Assembly (NCBI RefSeq): GCF_000523235.1
Contig: NZ_CP006850.1
Span: 3,348,001 to 3,412,000 of the forward strand
Length of the DNA stretch: 64,000 nt
Direction: 5' to 3'
Origin: Nocardia nova SH22a
GTDB lineage: Bacteria; Actinomycetota; Actinomycetes; Mycobacteriales; Mycobacteriaceae
The notes beneath the pieces are model-generated. The model saw only the letters and a list, made by a program, of their open reading frames with translations. It did not search any database and was not told the origin of the DNA. Both the position numbers and the translations under genes were made by a program. Each line of letters starts with the position of its first letter. Positions within the stretch are counted from its first letter, which is position 1. Of the stretch, positions 55,744 through 62,528 are shown in pieces.

Positions 55744-55872
55744 TCAGCAGCAGGACGACGAGCTCGACGAGGAGCAGCAAACCCAGCCCTGCGAGGCGCT
55801 CATGTCCGGGATCGAGACCGCCTCGTCGAAGTCGATCATCTCGATCTGGGAGAAGTCGATGAGGTCTTCCAT
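55744..55872 (-). CDS. Thiopeptide-like RiPP precursor peptide
   Basis: A 42-residue peptide. Residues 1-24 form an acidic leader (Asp/Glu/Ile-rich, ending SIPDM), then SASQGWVCCSSSSSSSCC. Cleavage could fall before SAS or before SQG by comparison with nosiheptide-type ends (MSA followed by core Ser). If the core is SASQ-first, Ser1, Cys9 and Ser10 match the spacing of 26-membered thiopeptides; if SQGW-first, poly-Ser resembles berninamycin-type tails. AAGGAGA lies 7 bases before ATG 55872. Cys pairs can become thiazoles, serines dehydroalanines or oxazoles. The core differs from those I know. Confidence 0.93.
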   Translation of the reverse strand: MEDLIDFSQIEMIDFDEAVSIPDMSASQGWVCCSSSSSSSCC

Positions 55873-55926
55873 TGTGGATTCTCCTTGGTGATTCTTGACG
55901 ACACCATTTTCGGTGCCGGGCGCCAA

Positions 55927-55954
55927 GCTATAGCGGTTTCGAGTTCATTGTCAA
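55927..55954 (-). promoter_or_regulatory. Sigma70-type promoter of the RiPP operon
   Basis: On the minus strand TTGACA (55954-55949) is followed after 16 bases by TATAGC (55932-55927). The predicted start near 55920 gives a leader of about 48 nt before ATG 55872. It lies in an AT-rich patch unlike the flanking DNA. Confidence 0.65.
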
Positions 55955-56101
55955 CACGAATTGTATTCGATTCGAGCGGAAAGTTATTCTCCCCGGAGCG
56001 GCGCCTCCGAAAGACTTTTTCGGAATAGATCCGGTCGACGTCGCTCCGATTGTTCGCGCCGGGAAAACAATGACCGGGAAGCGCCGCGACGGTCGCGTTT
56101 G

Positions 56102-56455
56102 TCAGGTGACGGCGCTCGTCGGGGATGTCTCCCGATATCGCGCTTTTGCTTCGGCGACGGTGAGTCGCGTGGTGCGCGCGGTTCCGGCGAAGCCCATATC
56201 CGAAATCTGGCGATGGGCGATATCGGCGGATATCACCCCGGCCGTGCGTGCGACCAATTCATCGAGATGGTCGCGATAGTCGTCGATCGGCCTCCGGCGA
56301 GGTTTGCGCGTAATGTCCGTTATGCCGTTATTTCGCAGTGTGACATAGCGAGCGACCGTGTGGTGATCGCACTCGGCCAGCCGCGCGGCGGCGCGATAGC
56401 TTCCGGTCCGGTCGTAGGCCGCGAGGATTCTGTTGATCTCACCGCGCGTCTTCAT
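56102..56455 (-). mobile_element. IS21 IstA-like N-terminal HTH protein (probable remnant)
   Basis: A 117-residue protein: MKTRGEINRILAAYDRTGSY, RAAARLAECDHHTVARYV and DHLDELVARTAGVISADIAH, GFAGTARTTRLTVAEAKARYR. This matches the N-terminal helix-turn-helix part of actinobacterial IS21 transposases (IstA), but the DDE catalytic core and the IstB helper are absent. It may be a truncated transposase or a domesticated regulator. It lies on the same strand, about 150 bp upstream of the RiPP promoter. ATG 56455 is the family-like start; 56476 is also possible. Confidence 0.7.
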
Positions 56456-56763
56456 GCTGCGCCCCCGGCAATTCACAGCTCGTCCCCGTTCTCGTGCTCG
56501 AAGGCCGTTGCCCCCGGCACCCTTCCCCTGCGCAACCTTTCAAGGGTTCCCTCCCCGATGTCGTCACCGTCGCAGGCCCGAGCCCATCGACAGTTCACGA
56601 TGCTAATCCGCGGGGTCTGATCCGACAACGCCGATGCATGTCCGGTCAGGCGCCGAACGGTCACATTCCGGGGAGTTCTCCCGGCCTGAAACCTGCTGGC
56701 GCAGAAACTTTCCTGATGTCCGCCGCAGTTGCCACCCGAGCACGAAAGTGTCCGGAGTGGTTG
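56456..56763. other. Non-coding gap upstream of the RiPP locus
   Basis: This 308-bp stretch between the IstA-like fragment and the DeoR gene contains no convincing ORF, RNA or repeat. Antisense frames through it have no homology. It may be the scar of the rest of the IS element; terminal repeats were not found. Confidence 0.4.
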
Positions 56764-57597
56764 TCACAACGGCGTCGCCTCGGGGGCCCGCGCCAGCACC
56801 GCGAGCTCACCGAACTGTCGCGCGAGTTGCGGATCCAGCTCGGAATCGGTGATCGCGCAGGTGATTTCGTCGATACCGGCCACCTTCGCGAGGGCGCGGC
56901 GGCCGAACTTGGAGCTGTCGGCCACCACGACGGCCGCGGCCGCCGCGGTGATCATCGCGCGTTTGAGCGGTACCTCCAGGGTGTTCATATTCGTGACCCC
57001 GGCGGTGGTGTCGACCGCGTCGGCGCCGAGAAAGGCCCAGTCCGCGGTGTAGCCGGACAGGAAGGCGATCGCGCGCTCGCCCACGAGGGTGAAGACCGAA
57101 CCCAGCACCTCGCCGCCGGTGACGAGCAGGCGGGTGCCCGGTGTTTCGGCGATCAGGGTGGCGATGCGCAGGTCGTTGGTGATCACCGTCAGATCCGTGT
57201 GATCGCGCAGGGCCCGGGCGACCTCGTAGGTGGTCGATCCGCTGTCGAGAATCACGGTGTCGCCGTTGCGAACCCGGCTCGCCGCCGCCGCGCCGATCGC
57301 CGCCTTCTCGGGCAGGCGTTCGCCCTCCTTCATGGTGTAGGGCAGTTTGGCGGTCGCGCCGGGGACCGGGCGCGCGCCACCGTGGGTCCGCTGCGCCTGA
57401 CCTGCCCGTTCGAGTGCGTCCAGGTCGCGGCGGATCGTGGACGTGTCGACGCCGAGTTCGTCGGCGAGCGCCTTGGCCTCGACGTAACCATCCGTGGCCA
57501 GCCTGTGCAGTATTTCGCGCCGTCGCGTGCTGGCGAGCAACTGTGCCTCCCGGGGGCCGGATCGAGCGTGGGTGGTGCTGTCGTGGGGTTTCCGCAT
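56764..57597 (-). CDS. DeoR/GlpR-family sugar-metabolism regulator
   Basis: A 277-residue repressor. The HTH is at about residues 25-75 (RRREILHRLATDGYVEAKALADELGVDTSTIRRDLDALE in parts), then the DeoRC sensor domain with DSGSTTYEVARAL and FLGADAVDTTAGVTN, which binds phosphosugars in characterised members. It is divergent from pgi-gnd across 117 bp containing a perfect palindrome and is probably their regulator. The start could be slightly downstream; no strong ribosome-binding site is seen. Confidence 0.88.
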   Translation of the reverse strand: MRKPHDSTTHARSGPREAQLLASTRRREILHRLATDGYVEAKALADELGVDTSTIRRDLDALERAGQAQRTHGGARPVPGATAKLPYTMKEGERLPEKAAIGAAAASRVRNGDTVILDSGSTTYEVARALRDHTDLTVITNDLRIATLIAETPGTRLLVTGGEVLGSVFTLVGERAIAFLSGYTADWAFLGADAVDTTAGVTNMNTLEVPLKRAMITAAAAAVVVADSSKFGRRALAKVAGIDEITCAITDSELDPQLARQFGELAVLARAPEATPL

Positions 57598-57678
57598 CGT
57601 ACTTCGCGCGGTTTCGACAGGTATCGGGACGAGTATTGACTTGTTCGCGCATGAGAATGCATGATTTCGAGCATTGGT

Positions 57679-57696
57679 TGCGCGATTTCGCGCAAA
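57679..57696. promoter_or_regulatory. Candidate DeoR operator in front of pgi
   Basis: TTGCGCGATTTCGCGCAA is a perfect palindrome (7-bp arms, 4-bp centre) 18 bp before the pgi start and 81 bp from the DeoR start. Position over the pgi leader suits repression. Confidence 0.55.
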
Positions 57697-57714
57697 TCGG
57701 GATTCGAGGAGCCC

Positions 57715-59409
57715 ATGAATCGCACCGTGCAGCTGTCAGAGGATCAGGGCTCGCCGGGCCGGGACGACGACGCCGGTGGGCCGGCCGGATCGCCCGCCTG
57801 GCGCGAATTGCGCTCGCACAGCGAGGATGTGGCGTCGGTGTCGCTGGTCGACCTGTTCGCCGCCGATCCCCGGCGCGGGGCCGGGATGTCGGCCGAGTGC
57901 GACGGTGTGGTCCTCGACTATTCGAAGAACGCGGTCACCGATCGCACGCTGGAACTGCTGTTCCGCCTGGCCGACGAGCGCGGCCTGCGGGCGGGGATCG
58001 ATGCCATGTTCGCCGGTGAACGCATCAACACCACCGAGGATCGCGCGGTTCTGCACACCGCCCTGCGCGCTCCGGCGACGGCGTCGCGGACGCTGGACGG
58101 CGTGGATGTGGTTCCCGCCGTGCACGATGTGCTGAACCGGATGAGCGATTTCGCGGACGGAGTGCGTGCGGGCAGGTGGCGTGGTGCGACCGGCCGCCGG
58201 ATCCGGACGGTGGTCAACATCGGTATCGGCGGCTCCGATCTCGGGCCCGCGATGGTGTACCAGGCACTGGCCGACCCGGCGGATGCGCAGGTCGAGGCAC
58301 GATTCGTGTCGAATGTCGACGGCCACGACATATCCAGGGCGCTGGCCGATCTCGACGCCGAAACCACGCTGTTCGTCATCTCGTCGAAGACCTTCACCAC
58401 CGTGGAGACCCTCACCAATGCCCGGACCGCGCGCGACTGGCTGCTGGATCGGCTCGATGATCCGGGCGCGGTCGGCAGGCATTTCGTCGCGGTGTCGACC
58501 AACGCCGGTGAGGTGGCGGCGTTCGGCATCGATCCGTCGAACATGTTCGAGTTCTGGGACTGGGTCGGCGGCCGCTACTCGATGTGGTCGGCGATCGGGC
58601 TGTCTCTGATGATCGCCCTGGGCCCGGACCGGTTCCGGGAATTACTGTCCGGTGCGGACGCCGTCGACCACCACTTCCGCACCGCGCCGTTCGAGGAGAA
58701 TCTGCCCGTCCTCCTGGGCCTGCTGGGCGTGTGGCACCGCAACTTCCGCGGCGCACAGGCACATGCCGTGCTGCCCTACGACCAGCGGCTGAGTCTGCTG
58801 CCCGCCTATCTGCAGCAACTGGATATGGAGAGCAACGGAAAGTCCGTCGACCGGCACGGGCGGCGGCTCACCGTCGACACCGCGCCGATCGTGTGGGGTC
58901 AGCCGGGCACGAACGGGCAGCACGCCTTCTTCCAGATGCTGCACCAGGGCACGACTCCGACGCCGTGCGACTTCATCGGTGTCCTCGAACCCGGCCACGA
59001 TCACCGCGAACATCACGATCTGCTGATGGCGAATCTGTTCGCGCAGACCCGCGCGCTGGCCTTCGGCGATGTCGACGATCCGGGGGAGCGGCCCGCGCAT
59101 CGCTGGTTTCCGGGCAACCGGCCGAGCAATACGATCCTGCTGCCACGGCTGGACCCCGCCATGCTGGGCCGGTTGATCGCGCTCTACGAGCACAAGGTGT
59201 TCGTCCAGGGCTGGATCTGGGGTGTGAACTCGTTCGACCAGTGGGGCGTCGAACTCGGCAAGAAACTCGCGGGCCGCATCCACGACGAGATCGGATCCGA
59301 TCGGCAGCCCGATTTCGACAGCTCGACCGATGCCCTGATAATGCGTTACAGGTCGGCACGCCGATCGCATCCCGGCCCGTCCTCCGTTGACCGACCCGAA
59401 GAGAGATGA
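57715..59409 (+). CDS. pgi: Glucose-6-phosphate isomerase
   Basis: A 564-residue PGI. Motifs: [47 protein letters not shown] and [15 protein letters not shown], the last including the conserved QH catalytic region. GAGGAG precedes ATG 57715. It converts glucose-6-P and fructose-6-P, and sits one base before gnd, tying glycolysis to the pentose phosphate pathway. Regulated probably by the divergent DeoR protein. Confidence 0.95.
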   Translation: MNRTVQLSEDQGSPGRDDDAGGPAGSPAWRELRSHSEDVASVSLVDLFAADPRRGAGMSAECDGVVLDYSKNAVTDRTLELLFRLADERGLRAGIDAMFAGERINTTEDRAVLHTALRAPATASRTLDGVDVVPAVHDVLNRMSDFADGVRAGRWRGATGRRIRTVVNIGIGGSDLGPAMVYQALADPADAQVEARFVSNVDGHDISRALADLDAETTLFVISSKTFTTVETLTNARTARDWLLDRLDDPGAVGRHFVAVSTNAGEVAAFGIDPSNMFEFWDWVGGRYSMWSAIGLSLMIALGPDRFRELLSGADAVDHHFRTAPFEENLPVLLGLLGVWHRNFRGAQAHAVLPYDQRLSLLPAYLQQLDMESNGKSVDRHGRRLTVDTAPIVWGQPGTNGQHAFFQMLHQGTTPTPCDFIGVLEPGHDHREHHDLLMANLFAQTRALAFGDVDDPGERPAHRWFPGNRPSNTILLPRLDPAMLGRLIALYEHKVFVQGWIWGVNSFDQWGVELGKKLAGRIHDEIGSDRQPDFDSSTDALIMRYRSARRSHPGPSSVDRPEER

Positions 59410-60855
59410 ATGATGACTTCCCGCAATGCAAGTGCTCAGATCGGCGTCACCGGGCTCGCGGTCATGGGCAGCAACATCGCCCGCAACTTCGCGCGCAACG
59501 GCTACACGGTCGCATTGCACAACCGCAGCGTCGCCAAGACCGACGCACTGCTGGAAGCGCACGGCGGCGACGGTGACTTCGTCCGCACCGAGACCATCGA
59601 GGAGTTCGTGGCCGCGCTGGAGAAGCCGCGTCGCGTGCTGATCATGGTGAAGGCCGGTGACGCCACCGACGCCGTGATCGAGGAACTGGCCGCGGCGATG
59701 GAACCCGGCGACATCATCATCGACGGCGGCAACGCCCTCTACACCGACACGATCCGCCGCGAGGCCGCCATGAAGGAGCGCGGACTGAACTTCGTCGGCG
59801 CCGGAATCTCCGGCGGTGAGGAGGGCGCGCTCAACGGCCCGGCCATCATGCCCGGCGGTCCCGAGGAGTCCTACGCCTCCCTGGGCCCCATGCTGGAGAA
59901 GATCGCCGCGCAGGTCGACGGCACACCGTGCTGCACCCACATCGGCCCGGACGGTTCCGGCCACTTCGTCAAGATGGTGCACAACGGCATCGAATACGCC
60001 GACATGCAGCTGATCGGTGAGGCGTACAACCTGTTCCGCCAGGCCCTGAACTTCGACGCCGGGCAGATCGCCGACGTGTTCACCGAGTGGAACTCCGGTG
60101 ATCTGGAGTCGTATCTGGTCGAGATCACCGCCGAGGTGCTGCGGCAGGTCGATGCCAAGACCGGTGAGCCGCTGGTCGACGTGATCGTGGACGCCGCCGA
60201 GCAGAAGGGGACCGGCCGCTGGACCGTCAAGTCCGCCCTCGATCTCGGCATCCCGGTCACCGGCATCGCCGAGGCCGTCTTCGCCCGCGCCCTGTCGGGC
60301 TCGCGCGCCCAGCGCAAGGCCGCACAGGGTCTCGCCTCCGGCACGCTGGCCGCCGCACCCACCGACGCGGCACAGTTCACCGAGGACATCCGCCGTGCCC
60401 TCTACGCCTCCAAGATCGTCGCCTACGCCCAGGGCTTCGACCAGATCGCCGCGGGCAGCGCCGAATACGACTGGAATCTGCGCCCCGGTGACCTGGCCAC
60501 CATCTGGCGCGGCGGCTGCATCATCCGCGCCCGCTTCCTCAACCGGATCAAGGAGGCCTACGAGCAGAACCCGGAGCTGCCGAGCCTGATCCTGGCCCCC
60601 TACTTCCGCGAGGCCATCGAACAGGCCATCGACAGCTGGCGCCGCGTGGTCTCCACCGCGACCCTGCTGGGCATCCCGGTCCCGGCCTTCTCCTCCTCGC
60701 TGTCCTACTACGACGCCCTGCGCGCCGAGCGCCTGCCCGCCGCCCTCACCCAGGCCCAGCGCGACTACTTCGGCGCTCACACCTACGAGCGCGTCGACGC
60801 CGACGGCAAGTACCACACCCTGTGGAGCGGCGACCGCAGCGAGATCCCGGCATAA
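59410..60855 (+). CDS. gnd: 6-phosphogluconate dehydrogenase, decarboxylating
   Basis: A 481-residue 6PGDH (480 if the second ATG, 59413, is used). Rossmann loop GVTGLAVMGSNIARNFARNG, substrate motif FVGAGISGGEEGALNGPAIM, catalytic HFVKMVHNGIEYADMQ with Lys and Asn, and the C-terminal RxxxH-type dimer tail. The AxNRS after the second strand (LHNRSVAKTD) indicates NADP. It yields ribulose-5-phosphate, CO2 and NADPH. It is adjacent to pgi and followed by a strong hairpin. Confidence 0.95.
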   Translation: MMTSRNASAQIGVTGLAVMGSNIARNFARNGYTVALHNRSVAKTDALLEAHGGDGDFVRTETIEEFVAALEKPRRVLIMVKAGDATDAVIEELAAAMEPGDIIIDGGNALYTDTIRREAAMKERGLNFVGAGISGGEEGALNGPAIMPGGPEESYASLGPMLEKIAAQVDGTPCCTHIGPDGSGHFVKMVHNGIEYADMQLIGEAYNLFRQALNFDAGQIADVFTEWNSGDLESYLVEITAEVLRQVDAKTGEPLVDVIVDAAEQKGTGRWTVKSALDLGIPVTGIAEAVFARALSGSRAQRKAAQGLASGTLAAAPTDAAQFTEDIRRALYASKIVAYAQGFDQIAAGSAEYDWNLRPGDLATIWRGGCIIRARFLNRIKEAYEQNPELPSLILAPYFREAIEQAIDSWRRVVSTATLLGIPVPAFSSSLSYYDALRAERLPAALTQAQRDYFGAHTYERVDADGKYHTLWSGDRSEIPA

Positions 60856-60873
60856 CGCACCGGCATCGCGGGA

Positions 60874-60905
60874 GCCGGGGCGCGCGCATACCGGGGCGCC
60901 CCGGC
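60874..60905. terminator. Hairpin after gnd, between convergent genes
   Basis: GCCGGGGCGC (60874-60883) pairs with GCGCCCCGGC (60896-60905) with a 12-nt loop, 19 bp after the gnd stop and before the end of the convergent MFS gene. No U-run; actinobacterial terminators often lack one. It could serve both strands. Confidence 0.6.
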
Positions 60906-60989
60906 CCGGCGATCCGGGCGCGCACTTGCACGAGAGGCGTTGCGGCTGTAGGCGAGTGGGCGGCTGCCCGTCCCGACGCCCGTGGCGGT

Positions 60990-62309
60990 CTACTCGGTTC
61001 CGGTTGTCGGCGCCAGGTCGGCACGTGGAACCAATGACACCCGCCTGCCCGTGATTCGCAGACTGAGCCCGGCGGAGCGCGCGATGACGGCCCCGATGAG
61101 TGCCGCGGAGGCCGCGGAGACCGTACCGCAGGCGAACAGGCCGATCCGGGGCCCGAACTGCTCGGTGATCCAGCCCACGATGGGACCGCCGATCGGGGTG
61201 CCGCCGGTGAAGACCATCATGTACAGCGACATCACCCGGCCTCGCATGGCCGGATCGGTCGCCAGCTGCACCATCGAATTGCCGGAGGTGTTGAAGGTGA
61301 GCCCGAGCAGGCCCACCACCGTCAGCAGGGCGGCGAAGAGCCAGTAGTCCGGGGCGAAGGCGGTCACCGCCTCGAGGAGTCCGAAGCCGATGGCGGTGGC
61401 GACCAGCATCTGCAAGCGCACCCGCCCGCGGCGGCTGGCCAGCAGGGCTCCCGCGAGCGATCCCGCCGCCAGTGCGGTGTTGAGCAGTCCGTACTTCCCG
61501 GCGTCGACGTCGAAGACGTGATAGGCGAAACCCGATAGAACGGTCGGAAAGTTGTAACCGAACGTGCCGATGAACCCGACCATGACGATCGGCCAGAGCA
61601 GTTGCGGTTGGCCGCTCACATACCGAAGCCCCTCGCGCAGTTGACCTTTCCGCCGGACCAGCCGCGGCACCGGTCGCAGCTGCGACGTGCGCATGGCCAG
61701 CAGCCCGGCGATCACCGCGGCGAAGGAACAGGCGTTGATCACGAAGGCCCAGCCGGAGCCGACCGCGGCGATCAGCGCTCCGGCGACGGCCGGGCCGATC
61801 AGCCGGGCGGCCTGGAAGTTCGCGGAGTTCAGGCTGACGGCGTTGCGCAGCCGCTCGGTGCCGACGATCTCCGGGACGAACGACTGCCGGGTCGGGTTGT
61901 CGACCACGGTCACCATGCCCAGCAGCAGTGCCAGCAGGTACACGTGCCAGACCTCGACCGAGCCGGTGAGGGTGAGCACCGCGAGTATCGCGGCGAGCAC
62001 GCCCATCGCGGCCTGCGTGAGGATCAGCAGTCCGCGCTTGGGGAAGCGGTCGGCGATGACACCGCCGTAGAGACCGAACAGCAGCATCGGCAGGAACTGC
62101 ATGGCGGTGGTGATGCCGACGGCGAACGAGCTGCCGGTGAGACCTAGTACCAGCCAGTCCTGGGCGATCCGCTGCATCCAGGTGCCGGTATTGGACACCA
62201 CCTGACCGGCGAAGTAGTAGCGATAGTTCGGGACGGTGAGAGAGGAGAACATCCCGCCCGTACCGTGGGGATCGATAGCGGTGGAGTCGTCGGTGCGGAT
62301 CGCGGTCAA
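60990..62309 (-). CDS. MFS exporter (EntS/DHA3-like)
   Basis: A 439-residue transporter with twelve probable membrane helices. NYRYYFAGQVVSNTGTWMQRIAQDWLV in parts and GGVIADRFPKRGLLILTQA are typical of the MFS_3 (enterobactin-exporter-like) family. Roles include siderophore or drug efflux; substrate unknown. It converges on gnd. Its 5' region contains TAGGCTAA resembling part of an iron box, judged weak. Confidence 0.85.
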   Translation of the reverse strand: MTAIRTDDSTAIDPHGTGGMFSSLTVPNYRYYFAGQVVSNTGTWMQRIAQDWLVLGLTGSSFAVGITTAMQFLPMLLFGLYGGVIADRFPKRGLLILTQAAMGVLAAILAVLTLTGSVEVWHVYLLALLLGMVTVVDNPTRQSFVPEIVGTERLRNAVSLNSANFQAARLIGPAVAGALIAAVGSGWAFVINACSFAAVIAGLLAMRTSQLRPVPRLVRRKGQLREGLRYVSGQPQLLWPIVMVGFIGTFGYNFPTVLSGFAYHVFDVDAGKYGLLNTALAAGSLAGALLASRRGRVRLQMLVATAIGFGLLEAVTAFAPDYWLFAALLTVVGLLGLTFNTSGNSMVQLATDPAMRGRVMSLYMMVFTGGTPIGGPIVGWITEQFGPRIGLFACGTVSAASAALIGAVIARSAGLSLRITGRRVSLVPRADLAPTTGTE

Positions 62310-62458
62310 AACTACCTTTCCTGCCTGTTCAGCTCCTTGTTCGGGGAAAGCGACGCTCGGTCGCTCCCGGATGGGCGCGGCGGGCGGCCGCGGGGCGGCG
62401 ACCGATCCATATGCTTAGCCTATCTAATTATGCGCCGCTGTTCGGCCGCGCGATCCGC

Positions 62459-62472
62459 TGGCACCTGTTCTA
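62459..62472. promoter_or_regulatory. KstR-like operator upstream of the acyl-CoA dehydrogenase
   Basis: TGGCACCTGTTCTA matches the KstR motif TAGAACnnGTTCTA at 10 of 12 fixed positions, with the right half perfect. It lies 57 bp before the GTG start. KstR controls cholesterol catabolism genes in mycolate actinomycetes. The single half-degenerate site is only suggestive. Confidence 0.45.
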
Positions 62473-62528
62473 ATCGACACTGCCCGGATCCGATCCGGGA
62501 CCGTATCGACGCGGAGCGGAGTGAGATC

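Noticed and set aside
55744..55800. Poly-Ser/Cys tail as a low-complexity artefact
   Set aside because: A good ribosome-binding site, consensus promoter, acidic leader and the complete set of azole/dehydration enzymes downstream make it a genuine precursor.
58642..60816. 724-codon minus-strand frame opposite pgi and gnd
   Set aside because: Antisense artefact of GC-rich codons; both enzymes on the plus strand have full motifs.
62409..62435. IdeR/DmdR iron box upstream of the MFS exporter
   Set aside because: The TAGGCTAA core is present but only about 12 of 19 consensus positions match, and no siderophore genes are nearby.
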